DNA from: Gulosibacter massiliensis | GTDB lineage: Bacteria > Actinomycetota > Actinomycetes > Actinomycetales > Microbacteriaceae | NCBI GenBank assembly: GCA_945901035.1 | Contig: CAMDKN010000060.1 | Coordinates: 1-7,618 of the forward strand | Reading direction: 5' to 3' | Length of the DNA stretch: 7,618 bases | Shown: positions 1 through 5,521 of the stretch, in pieces | How the letters are laid out: every line of letters starts with the position of its first letter | Numbering within the stretch: position 1 is the first letter of the stretch | Position numbers and translations under genes: made by a program | The notes under the pieces: generated by a model | Database searches by the model: none | Told to the model about the DNA's origin: nothing | The model's input: only the letters and a program-made list of their open reading frames with translations

Positions 1-658
1 CGACCCCGATGCCAACCGCTGGGCCGTGGACGGCGCCACCATCGTGGGTATCGGTGTGAAGCCATTCGCCGTCGCCGATGGTCTGACCGAGATCACCGGG
101 GCACTGGAACCCGACGCACTGGTCATTTCGGTTGCGGCCGGAATCACGACGGCAACGATGGACAAGATTGTTCCCAACCCGGTTGTCCGGTCTATGCCGA
201 ACACCCCCGCGCTGGTGGGCAAGGGCGTCACCGGAATCGCGGGCGGATCGCGCGCGACCCCCGACCACCTCGCTCGGGCGCGGTCTCTGTTCGAGAGCGT
301 GGGCTGGGTGCTCGAACTTCCCGAGGATCAAATCGACGCGCTGAGCACGATCTCGGGCTCCGGGCCGGCGTACGTTTTCCACGCGATGGAGCAGTGGACG
401 GCGGCGGCCCGCGAACTCGGATTTTCCGAAGACGATGCCCGCAGCCTCGTCGAGAAAACGTTCGCGGGGGCAACCGCACTGTTGGACGCATCCGATGTCG
501 GACCGGCGGAACTGCGCCGGCGGGTGACGAGCCCCAATGGCACGACGGAACGCGCGATCGCGGTTTTGGACGACGCCCACCTTCACGATGTTTATGCCGC
601 GGCCGCGAACGCGGCGCTCGCCCGTGCCCGCGAAATCGCTCGGGAACTCGGCAGTTAG
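1..658 (+). CDS. proC: Pyrroline-5-carboxylate reductase, 5' end missing
   Basis: This enzyme makes the last step of proline synthesis in the cytoplasm, reducing 1-pyrroline-5-carboxylate to L-proline with NAD(P)H. The open frame enters from the left edge (first full codon at base 2) and gives 218 residues before a TAG stop. The family is usually about 270 residues, so roughly the first 50-60, including the nucleotide-binding GxGxxG, lie outside the window. Visible family motifs in order are VKP near residue 19, VSVAAGI, RSMPNTPALVGKG, the dimerisation-domain stretch ALSTISGSGPAYVF, and the P5CR signature around RRRVTSPNGTTERAI near the C-terminus. The GTG at base 26 is internal, not the true start, because the frame and conserved sequence continue upstream of it. 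The next gene begins about 100 bp later and probably has its own promoter, so proC looks like the end of a transcription unit, though no terminator is visible. Confidence 0.96.
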   Translation, partial: DPDANRWAVDGATIVGIGVKPFAVADGLTEITGALEPDALVISVAAGITTATMDKIVPNPVVRSMPNTPALVGKGVTGIAGGSRATPDHLARARSLFESVGWVLELPEDQIDALSTISGSGPAYVFHAMEQWTAAARELGFSEDDARSLVEKTFAGATALLDASDVGPAELRRRVTSPNGTTERAIAVLDDAHLHDVYAAAANAALARAREIARELGS

Positions 659-704
659 ATTCTCAGTCGATTTAACGACGGACACTCGAACCCACAAGTC
701 ACGC

Positions 705-710
705 TAGACT
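705..710 (+). promoter_or_regulatory. Putative -10 box (TAGACT) for the bS22 gene
   Basis: TAGACT fits the actinobacterial TAnnnT -10 pattern and lies in the gap between proC and the bS22 gene. Transcription would start near base 717, giving a leader of about 47 nt that contains a hairpin and a ribosome-binding site. No good -35 hexamer is seen at 16-18 bp upstream, which is common for promoters in this phylum. The same hexamer occurs in front of the hadA-like gene. The call rests on one short motif and its position only. Confidence 0.4.
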
Positions 711-728
711 TCACGTTATTGTTCATTT

Positions 729-746
729 GCCGACCGTTCGGTTGGC
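729..746 (+). promoter_or_regulatory. Leader hairpin just upstream of the bS22 ribosome-binding site
   Basis: GCCGACC (729-735) can pair with GGTTGGC (740-746) around a GTTC tetraloop, giving seven pairs including one G-U. The stem ends two bases before AGGTAAAGG (749-757), the likely ribosome-binding site. No T-tract follows, so it is not an intrinsic terminator. A role in mRNA stability or in feedback control by the ribosomal protein is possible but is inference only. Confidence 0.4.
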
Positions 747-763
747 TCAGGTAAAGGTGTCCC

Positions 764-862
764 ATGGGTTCCGTTATTAAGAAGCGCCGCAAGCGCATGG
801 CGAAGAAGAAGCACCGCAAGTTGCTTCGCAAGACTCGCCACCAGCGTCGCAACAAGAAGTAG
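764..862 (+). CDS. Small basic ribosomal protein bS22-type (AURKAIP1/COX24-like)
   Basis: This frame encodes a 32-residue, extremely basic protein beginning [19 protein letters not shown] and ending RRNKK; nearly two thirds of its residues are Lys, Arg or His. It closely matches the 33-residue mycobacterial protein, annotated as an AURKAIP1/COX24-domain protein, that was identified structurally as the extra small-subunit protein bS22 near the decoding centre. The start is supported by AGGTAAAGG ending 6 bp before the ATG and by the match of the very first residues to the family. The gene is shorter than most annotation length cut-offs. It follows proC, as I recall for the mycobacterial gene (Rv0500B near Rv0500), and precedes a glutaredoxin-like gene by 15 bp. 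This gene is unrelated to E. coli S22 (Sra, rpsV), so that symbol should not be used. Confidence 0.9.
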   Translation: MGSVIKKRRKRMAKKKHRKLLRKTRHQRRNKK

Positions 863-877
863 CCGTTCGAGAGAACC

Positions 878-1132
878 GTGAACCGTCTGACTGTCGAATT
901 GATGGGGAAGCCCGGTTGTCATCTGTGTGACGATGCACGGGTGATTGTGAACTCGGTGCTTCAGGATTTTTCGCAGGCCGAATTGATTGAGCACAACATT
1001 CTCGACGACGCAGAGATGTTCGAATCTCTCAAGGACGACATCCCCGTCGTTCTCATCAACGGCGAGCGTCATTCCCAATGGCGTGTGGACGAAGACTCGT
1101 TTCGATCCGCATTGACCGAGGAACTCGCGTGA
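878..1132 (+). CDS. Glutaredoxin-like (DUF836-type) thioredoxin-fold protein
   Basis: The 84-residue protein has a thioredoxin-fold core: a short beta strand (LTVELMG), then the redox motif C14-H-L-C17, a helix, and the cis-proline segment DIPVVLING at 54-62. It then has the WRVDEDSFRSAL C-terminal helix typical of the DUF836/glutaredoxin-like family. Such proteins are thought to act as cytoplasmic thiol-disulfide reductants, but the physiological partner is unknown. The GTG start at 878 lies 15 bp after the bS22 stop with only a weak purine stretch (GAGAGAA) before it, so translation may be coupled to the upstream gene. Its stop overlaps the next start as GTGA. The placement resembles the proC, bS22, glutaredoxin-like order in mycobacteria (for example Rv0508), from memory. 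The fold call is firm; the substrate is not known. Confidence 0.85.
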   Translation: MNRLTVELMGKPGCHLCDDARVIVNSVLQDFSQAELIEHNILDDAEMFESLKDDIPVVLINGERHSQWRVDEDSFRSALTEELA

Positions 1133-1428
1133 TTCGCCACACCGTCGTGTGGAAACTCGTCGACCACTCCGCCGCAGAACGCGAGGCGGTCATGGCTCGG
1201 TTCGGCGAGGAACTCCGGGGGCTGGTGGGAGTCGTCCCCGGGCTGGTCAGCGTTTCGCTCACGCCCGACGTGGGGGACACCCCGGGGAACTTCGATGTGT
1301 CGCTCATCTCGGTCCATGAATCGCGCGAGGCGCTCGCGGTCTATCAATCGCACCCCGCCCACGTCGCAATCAGCGAATGGTGGAGCGCATTTGTCGCCCA
1401 ACGCGGAGCGGTCGACAGCGAGATTTAG
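1129..1428 (+). CDS. Dabb-domain (stress-responsive alpha-beta barrel) protein
   Basis: The 99-residue protein opens MIRHTVVWKL and carries the Dabb pattern: an HTVxWKL first strand, a helix with charged residues, VPGLVSV, and FDVSLISVHESREALAVYQSHPAHV. These proteins form dimeric ferredoxin-like barrels; some plant members are stress-induced, and for most bacterial ones the substrate is unknown. An in-frame GTG exists further upstream at 1078, but it would overlap the previous gene by 55 bp. I chose the GTG at 1129, which overlaps the previous TGA by 4 bp, has GAGGA at 1118-1122 six bases before it, and places the family's N-terminal H(T)V strand at residue 4. It ends exactly where the SRAP gene begins, so the three genes are probably translated from one message. 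Confidence 0.85.
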   Translation: MIRHTVVWKLVDHSAAEREAVMARFGEELRGLVGVVPGLVSVSLTPDVGDTPGNFDVSLISVHESREALAVYQSHPAHVAISEWWSAFVAQRGAVDSEI

Positions 1429-2100
1429 ATGTGTGGCCGGTATGCGTCAACCCTGAGCGGTGAGGAACTGGGTCGCTACTTTCACGCCGACGAAATCCCC
1501 GACGTCGAGATGCGCCCGTCGTGGAACATTCCCCCGACCGCCGACGTCCCGATCGTTGTGGAAAAGCGCGACGACCGAGCGCGGTTCGTCACCACCGCCC
1601 GATGGTCTCTCGTTCCCCCGTTCGCGGACAGCCTCACCCTCAAATACCCCACGTTCAATGCCCGCAGCGAAACCGTGACCGAGAAACCGACGTTCCGCGG
1701 TTCCGTCGGGCATCAACGGGCACTCCTTCCCGCCGACGCCTATTTCGAGTGGCGGACCGACGGAAAGGTGAAAACTCCGCACGCGGTCACCTCGCCGGCC
1801 GGGGAACTCGCCTTCGCCGGCCTGTATTCGTGGTGGCGAGCCAACCCCGACAGCGAGTGGGTTCTCACCGCCACGATTCTGACGATGGCCGCCCCAGAAC
1901 CCATCGCGTGGCTCCACGATCGCACGCCCGTCGTCCTCGGCCCCGACGACTGGGACTGGTGGCTGAATCGCGACAGCACCGCTGACCAGCGGTTCATCGA
2001 CGATGCGGTGACGCGGGCGCAGCCGTTCGCCGAAGCCCTTGTCGCCCACGAGGTTGCGCCCCTCGCGGGAAACGGTCCGCACCTGCTCTACCCCGTCTAA
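1429..2100 (+). CDS. yedK: SRAP-family abasic-site protein (YedK/HMCES-like)
   Basis: SRAP proteins form a covalent thiazolidine crosslink to abasic sites in single-stranded DNA through their Cys2, shielding the lesion. The 223-residue protein starts MCGRYAST, placing the essential Cys at position 2 after Met removal. Other active-site features are visible: the N33 region (SWNIPPT), RWSLVPPFA at 58-66, NARSET at 77-82 (N77), YFEW at 105-108 (E107), AGLYSWW at 130-136 and H163 in LHDRTPVVL. These correspond to C2, N75, E105 and H160 of E. coli YedK. The ATG follows the upstream TAG with no gap and there is no clear ribosome-binding site, so translation is probably coupled. The start cannot move because Cys2 is required. 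No LexA-type SOS box was noticed nearby. Length and motifs are complete, so the protein should be functional. Confidence 0.95.
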   Translation: MCGRYASTLSGEELGRYFHADEIPDVEMRPSWNIPPTADVPIVVEKRDDRARFVTTARWSLVPPFADSLTLKYPTFNARSETVTEKPTFRGSVGHQRALLPADAYFEWRTDGKVKTPHAVTSPAGELAFAGLYSWWRANPDSEWVLTATILTMAAPEPIAWLHDRTPVVLGPDDWDWWLNRDSTADQRFIDDAVTRAQPFAEALVAHEVAPLAGNGPHLLYPV

Positions 2101-2112
2101 CCCGTCCGTTTG

Positions 2113-2125
2113 TAGACTGACGTCA
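2113..2125 (+). promoter_or_regulatory. Leaderless-type promoter for the hadA-like gene
   Basis: TAGACT (2113-2118) matches the actinobacterial TAnnnT -10 box, and its last base is six bases before the ATG at 2125. Transcription would therefore start at or next to the A of the start codon. There is no purine-rich ribosome-binding site in the 24-bp gap after the SRAP stop. No good -35 is present. The same geometry is seen for the minus-strand aminotransferase. Confidence 0.6.
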
Positions 2126-2571
2126 TGTCCGTGAACCCCGAATTGGTGGGCCGTGAGTTTCCGCCCGTCGGCCCGTACCTCGTTGGCCGCGAAAAAGTAC
2201 GCGAGTTCGCGCTCGCGGTGCTCGCAACCAACCCGATCTACCTCGATGTCACGTCGGCCCGTGCCGCCGGTCTCGCCGATGTGGTCGCACCGCCGACGTT
2301 CCCCGTTGTGGTGCAGGAACTGACTCTCGCGCAGCTCCTCGCCGAACCCGACGCCAACATCGATTTCACCCGCGTTGTTCACGGTGACCAGCGCTTTTCG
2401 TTCAGTCGCGACATCGTCGCCGGAGACGAACTGATGGCGACTCTCTCGGTCACCAGCGTCAAGACGCTGGGGGGACATTCGATGGTGACGTCCGAAAGCG
2501 TGATGACCGATACAACCGGTGCCCACGTCGTAACTGCGACATCGACCCTCGTCGTCCGAGGGGATGAATAA
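2125..2571 (+). CDS. hadA: HadA-like MaoC N-terminal dehydratase subunit (UPF0336 type)
   Basis: The 148-residue protein has the single hot-dog fold of the MaoC-like/FAS1 dehydratase group. Recognisable stretches are a helix with NPIYLDVTSARAAG (36-49), the conserved ADVVAPPTFPVV (51-62) and RVVHGDQRFSFSRDIVAGDEL (83-103). This pattern matches mycobacterial HadA, the substrate-binding, non-catalytic half of a (3R)-hydroxyacyl-ACP dehydratase. The catalytic Asp...His motif is absent here and present in the next gene, as expected for a heterodimer. In mycobacteria the pair dehydrates long acyl chains for mycolic acids; in actinobacteria without mycolates its substrate is unclear, and I cannot tell which applies here. 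The ATG follows a TAGACT -10 box by six bases, suggesting a leaderless message. It is 3 bp upstream of hadB-like. Confidence 0.85.
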   Translation: MSVNPELVGREFPPVGPYLVGREKVREFALAVLATNPIYLDVTSARAAGLADVVAPPTFPVVVQELTLAQLLAEPDANIDFTRVVHGDQRFSFSRDIVAGDELMATLSVTSVKTLGGHSMVTSESVMTDTTGAHVVTATSTLVVRGDE

Positions 2572-2574
2572 GAC

Positions 2575-2982
2575 ATGACCGCGGGACTCACCGTCGGCGA
2601 AACCGTCGCCACCACGACCGTCCACCTCGACCGCACGTCGCTCGTGCGCTATGCCGGGGCGAGCGGTGATTTCAATCCCATCCATTTTCGCGACGACATC
2701 GCGCAATCGGTTGGACTGCCGGGGGTTCTCGCTCACGGGATGCTGACAATGGGCCTTGCGATTCAACCCGTCCTCGAATTCCTCGGAACGAAAGGCCGAG
2801 TCATCGACTACGGCGTTCGTTTCACACGGCCTGTTCTCGTCGACGCCATCGCCGGCGCGGACGTGACGACAGCCGTGGTGGTCGGTGCCGTGATGGACGA
2901 CGCCGTACGCTTCGACCTCACCGTCACCTACGACGGAAGCACGGTGCTCGGCAAGGCGCAGGTTCAGGTCGTTTTTGACTAA
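2575..2982 (+). CDS. hadB: HadB-like MaoC (3R)-hydroxyacyl dehydratase, catalytic subunit
   Basis: The 135-residue MaoC/hydratase-2 protein carries the full catalytic motif YAGASGDFNPIHF (26-38), with D32 and H37 as the expected catalytic dyad, then LAHGMLTMG (52-60). The C-terminal hot-dog strands include DYGVRFTRPV and KAQVQVVFD. Together with the preceding HadA-like subunit it should form a dehydratase that removes water from (3R)-hydroxyacyl-ACP or -CoA. The ATG is 3 bp after the hadA stop, with a G-rich stretch (GAGGGGATG) just upstream inside the hadA end, so the two subunits should be made in equal amounts. No hadC is present; murB follows instead and overlaps the last 8 bases. In M. 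tuberculosis hadABC lies immediately upstream of secE-nusG-rplKA, which agrees with the context here. Confidence 0.88.
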   Translation: MTAGLTVGETVATTTVHLDRTSLVRYAGASGDFNPIHFRDDIAQSVGLPGVLAHGMLTMGLAIQPVLEFLGTKGRVIDYGVRFTRPVLVDAIAGADVTTAVVVGAVMDDAVRFDLTVTYDGSTVLGKAQVQVVFD

Positions 2983-4066
2983 CGCCGCCGACTTCCGCGA
3001 CCTCACCACCCTTCGCGTGGGTGGTGCAATTGCCGATTTTCGCGAGCCGTCAACCCGCGGCGAATTGATCGACACGTTTCGTGAAGTCAGTTCGTCACGT
3101 CAACCCTGGTTCCTCCTCGGCGGCGGGTCCAACATCGTGGTGTCGGACGAACCCTTCAGCGCCACCGTCATCCGAGTCGCAACCCGCGGAATCGATCGCT
3201 TCGATGACGGTGACCGCGTTCTCGTCACCGCTCAGGCGGGCGAGTCGTGGGACGCCCTGGTGTCCTGGACCGTCGAGAACGGTTTGGCAGGTCTCGAAGC
3301 GCTCAGCGGTATCCCGGGAACGGTCGGCGGGGCACCAATCCAAAACATCGGTGCTTATGGCGTCGAACTTTCGGACACCGTCGAGTCGCTGCAGTTCCTG
3401 CCAGCGGGTGAAACCGAGGTTGTGACTCTGCGCTCGGACGCGTTGTCATTCGGTTATCGCCGCTCATCCCTCCAAACCGGACTGACGGGACTCGTGATTT
3501 CGGTGACGTTCGCGCTCACCCCCGCCACCGAGTCGGCACCCATTCGTTTCGACCAACTCGCCCGCGCCCTCGATGTTCCGCTCGGTTCGTCGGTGGCTCT
3601 CGCCGAGGTTCGCCGCTCGGTCCTCGAACTGCGCGCGAGCAAGGGGATGGTGGTGAGCGACGACCCCGACTCGGTGAGCGTTGGGTCGTTTTTCACGAAC
3701 CCCGTCGTTCCCGCCTCGATCGCTCGGGCATTGCCGCCCGGCGCTCCGCGGTTTCCGCTCGAACCACAACGGTCCGAAACGGTCGTGCCGCTCGGGGTGA
3801 CGCCCGAGTTCCCCAATTTCGATGCCGCTCCGGGTGACGTGAAATTGAGTGCCGCGTGGCTCATCGAGAACTCGGGCATTCCGAAAGGGTTCGCCTTGTC
3901 CGGCAGCAACGCCGCGATCTCGAGCAAACACACGCTCGCGATCATCAATCGCGGGGGCGCCACCGCCGACGAGGTGCTGGAACTCGCGCGCTACATCACC
4001 ATCCGGGTGCACGACGCTTTCGGCGTGATGCTCGAACCCGAACCGACGATGATCGGGTTCGACTAG
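2975..4066 (+). CDS. murB: UDP-N-acetylenolpyruvoylglucosamine reductase (MurB), TTG start
   Basis: MurB is the cytoplasmic FAD enzyme that reduces UDP-GlcNAc-enolpyruvate to UDP-MurNAc with NADPH, the second committed step of peptidoglycan synthesis. The 363-residue protein has all landmarks: TTLRVGG (11-17), the FAD-binding LLGGGSN (47-53), [21 protein letters not shown] (111-131), FGYRRSS (159-165), VGSFFTNP with the proton-donor Ser238, [11 protein letters not shown] and the C-terminal LEPEP (353-357) containing the catalytic glutamate. I chose the TTG at 2975, overlapping the hadB stop as TTGACTAA. No ATG or GTG lies in frame between it and the upstream stop, and the next in-frame GTG would remove TTLRVGG. 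Translation is probably coupled to hadB. The gene ends tail-to-tail with the aminotransferase, sharing CTAG. Confidence 0.95.
   Translation: MTNAADFRDLTTLRVGGAIADFREPSTRGELIDTFREVSSSRQPWFLLGGGSNIVVSDEPFSATVIRVATRGIDRFDDGDRVLVTAQAGESWDALVSWTVENGLAGLEALSGIPGTVGGAPIQNIGAYGVELSDTVESLQFLPAGETEVVTLRSDALSFGYRRSSLQTGLTGLVISVTFALTPATESAPIRFDQLARALDVPLGSSVALAEVRRSVLELRASKGMVVSDDPDSVSVGSFFTNPVVPASIARALPPGAPRFPLEPQRSETVVPLGVTPEFPNFDAAPGDVKLSAAWLIENSGIPKGFALSGSNAAISSKHTLAIINRGGATADEVLELARYITIRVHDAFGVMLEPEPTMIGFD
3004..3026 (+). repeat. Perfect inverted repeat at the start of murB
   Basis: CACCACCC (3004-3011) and GGGTGGTG (3019-3026) are perfect reverse complements separated by seven bases. The hairpin begins 29 bases after the first base of the TTG start codon. 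It sits within codons for TTLRVGG, a conserved protein motif, so the repeat may be a by-product of codon choice. A GC-rich 8-bp stem here could still affect ribosome movement or initiation. Confidence 0.5.
4063..4066. other. Shared CTAG: overlapping stop codons of convergent genes
   Basis: murB stops with TAG at 4064-4066 on the + strand. The aminotransferase stops with TAG at 4065-4063 on the minus strand. The palindrome CTAG provides both stops, so there is no intergenic space and no place for a terminator between the genes. The two messages must overlap in antisense within coding sequence, or end by a factor-dependent route. Confidence 0.95.
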
Positions 4067-5265
4067 GCGAAGAGCTTCTGGAGTCGCTGAATGCCCTCGA
4101 GCAGTTCGTCGTCACCGAGCGCATAGGCAAATCGCAGATAGCCACTCGGCCCAAACGCTTCACCGGGAACAACGGCTACTTCGGCGACGTCGAGGATGTA
4201 ATCCGCGAGTTGAAGAGTCGTGTCGATCCGCTGCCCACCCCAGTCGCGACCGAGCAACGCGGTCACGTCGGCGTAGACGTAGAACGCTCCACCGGGCTCG
4301 GGGACAACAAATCCCGCAATCTTCGACAGTTCCGCGATCATGATTTCGCGCCGACGGGCGAACGCCTTTTTCATGTCGTCGACCACTGATTGGTCTCCGT
4401 TCAACGCGGCGATGGCCGCCCGCTGCGAGATGTTGGAGACGTTGCTCGACAGGTGAGATTGCAGGTTCGCCGAAGCGGCCGTGACGTCCGCGGGGGACAC
4501 CATCCACCCGAGCCGCCAGCCCGTCATTGCGTAGGTCTTGGCGACGCCGTTGACCAGGATGGTCTGGTTTGCGAGTTCGGGGACCGCTTCGAGGATCGAC
4601 ACCGCGTGGTCGCCGTCGTAGACCAGGTTTTGGTAAATCTCGTCCGAAATAACCCACAGACCGTGTTCCAGAGCCCACTGGCCGATCGCACGCGTCTGTT
4701 CCGCGTCGTAGACCGCTCCCGTCGGGTTTGATGGCGACACAAACAGCAAAATCTTGGTGCGAGGGGTCCGCACGGCCTCGAGTTGTTCGACGGTGACGCG
4801 GTAACCCGTGTCCGCTCCCGCGAAGACGTCGACCGCGACACCGCCGGCAAGAGCAATCACCTCGGGGTAGGTGGTCCAGAACGGGGTGGGCACGATGACC
4901 TCGTCACCCTCGTCGAGCAACGCCTGGAACGCTTGGTACACCGCCTGCTTGCCGCCGTTCGTGACGATGACCTGGGAGGCCGACACGGCGATACCCGAGT
5001 CGCGCCGCGTTTTCTGGGCGATTGCTTCGCGCAGTTCCGGCAGACCGGCCGCGGGCGTATAGCGATGGTTCTTGGGGTCGATGACCGCGGCAACCGCCGC
5101 TTCGACGATGTGTTCGGGGGTCGCAAAGTCGGGCTCACCGGCCCCGTAAGAGATGATCGGGCGCCCCTCGGCTTTGAGCGCCTTGGCTTTTGCGTCGACC
5201 TTGAGGGTGGCGCTTTCGGCGATTGCGCCGACGCGCTTCGATACTCGTTTTTTCGGTTCCGTCAC
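4063..5265 (-). CDS. aspC: Class I PLP-dependent aminotransferase, aspartate type
   Basis: This gene encodes a cytoplasmic PLP enzyme that most likely transfers the amino group between aspartate and 2-oxoglutarate. With the GTG start at 5265 it has 400 residues, the usual family length. Visible motifs are SYGAGEPDF (39-47), [12 protein letters not shown] (102-113), SNPTG (179-183), SDEIY with PLP-pyridine-binding Asp208, [10 protein letters not shown] with Schiff-base Lys243, and YLRFAYA with substrate-carboxylate Arg378. This is the class Ib pattern; closely related enzymes can use other amino acids, so substrate specificity is inferred. The frame stays open to an ATG at 5328, but the 21 extra residues lack family character and would run through the promoter. 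The GTG follows TATTCT by six bases, supporting a leaderless start. The gene is monocistronic, opposite in strand to everything else in the window. Confidence 0.93.
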   Translation of the reverse strand: MTEPKKRVSKRVGAIAESATLKVDAKAKALKAEGRPIISYGAGEPDFATPEHIVEAAVAAVIDPKNHRYTPAAGLPELREAIAQKTRRDSGIAVSASQVIVTNGGKQAVYQAFQALLDEGDEVIVPTPFWTTYPEVIALAGGVAVDVFAGADTGYRVTVEQLEAVRTPRTKILLFVSPSNPTGAVYDAEQTRAIGQWALEHGLWVISDEIYQNLVYDGDHAVSILEAVPELANQTILVNGVAKTYAMTGWRLGWMVSPADVTAASANLQSHLSSNVSNISQRAAIAALNGDQSVVDDMKKAFARRREIMIAELSKIAGFVVPEPGGAFYVYADVTALLGRDWGGQRIDTTLQLADYILDVAEVAVVPGEAFGPSGYLRFAYALGDDELLEGIQRLQKLFA

Positions 5266-5277
5266 ACCACCAGAATA
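5263..5277 (-). promoter_or_regulatory. Leaderless-type promoter for the aminotransferase gene
   Basis: Read on the minus strand, TATTCT (5277-5272) is followed by six bases (GGTGGT) and then the GTG start (5265-5263). TATTCT fits the TAnnnT -10 pattern, and the spacing puts the first transcribed base at or next to the start codon. No convincing -35 was found 17 bp upstream. This geometry is the main reason for choosing GTG 5265 as the start. Confidence 0.6.
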
Positions 5278-5304
5278 GACGGGTGAAGGCTCTGCCACCT
5301 CGCT

Positions 5305-5333
5305 TTGGAGAATGGGCTCGGCTGGCATACACT
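5305..5333 (+). promoter_or_regulatory. Putative promoter for tRNA-Trp and the secE block
   Basis: TTGGAG (5305-5310) and TACACT (5328-5333) are 17 bp apart, the optimal spacing, and lie about 70 bp upstream of tRNA-Trp. The -10 fits TAnnnT well; the -35 keeps only the TTG of TTGACA. It is divergent from the aminotransferase promoter, with about 50 bp between the two -10 boxes. A 5-bp inverted repeat (TGGTG/CACCA, 5341-5355) would lie at the start of the transcript. Confidence 0.45.
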
Positions 5334-5402
5334 TGGGATTTGGTGCTCAACACCATCGTTCGTCGTGCCGTCGTGGGACTTCGTCCGGCGGATGCCACGC
5401 AC

Positions 5403-5475
5403 AGGGCGGTGGCTCAATTGGTAGAGCAGCGGTCTCCAAAACCGCAGGTTGCAGGTTCGAGTCCTGTCCGCCCTG
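5403..5475 (+). tRNA. tRNA-Trp, anticodon CCA
   Basis: A complete cloverleaf can be drawn. The acceptor stem AGGGCGG (5403-5409) pairs with CCGCCCT (5468-5474), and the discriminator is G5475. The D stem is GCTC/GAGC (5412-5415, 5424-5427). The anticodon stem GCGGT/ACCGC (5429-5433, 5441-5445) encloses loop CTCCAAA with anticodon CCA at 5436-5438. The T arm is GCAGG/CCTGT around TTCGAGT, with one G-U pair. The anticodon reads UGG, and G as discriminator is standard for bacterial tRNA-Trp. The 3' CCA is not encoded. Its place directly upstream of secE-nusG is a well-known actinobacterial arrangement, and no terminator separates it from secE, so co-transcription is likely. Confidence 0.97.
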
Positions 5476-5478
5476 CGA

Positions 5479-5496
5479 ATGTCGGTCCACCGACAT
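5479..5496 (+). repeat. Perfect inverted repeat between tRNA-Trp and secE
   Basis: ATGTCGGT (5479-5486) and ACCGACAT (5489-5496) are perfect reverse complements around CC. As RNA this makes a seven-pair stem with a four-base loop. It begins four bases after the tRNA discriminator base and ends 12 bases before the secE ribosome-binding site (GAAAGG, 5509-5514). The downstream sequence is A/C-rich without a T-tract, so it does not look like an intrinsic terminator. It may mark processing, partial termination or mRNA 5'-end protection. Confidence 0.6.
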
Positions 5497-5521
5497 CCAC
5501 AACAAACCGAAAGGCAACACC

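Noticed and set aside
1078..1128. Upstream GTG at 1078 as the Dabb gene start
   Set aside because: It would overlap the glutaredoxin gene by 55 bp and add residues before the conserved first strand. GTG 1129 has a GAGGA site and a 4-bp coupled overlap.
1447..3075. A 542-codon minus-strand open frame opposite SRAP, hadA and hadB
   Set aside because: The plus strand here holds three well-recognised proteins with conserved active sites. The minus-strand product is rich in Arg, Gly, His and Val with no family motif, the usual antisense shadow of GC-biased codons.
5266..5328. Upstream ATG at 5328 as the aminotransferase start
   Set aside because: The extra 21 residues have no family character and would be translated from DNA holding the TATTCT promoter. 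GTG 5265 gives the normal 400-residue length and leaderless geometry.
5341..5355. Small inverted repeat TGGTG/CACCA upstream of tRNA-Trp
   Set aside because: Only five pairs with a five-base loop and no supporting context. It was noted with the promoter but is not claimed as a regulatory element.
5479..5496. Intrinsic terminator after tRNA-Trp
   Set aside because: The hairpin is followed by CCACAACAAACC, not a T-tract, and secE would have no obvious promoter of its own.
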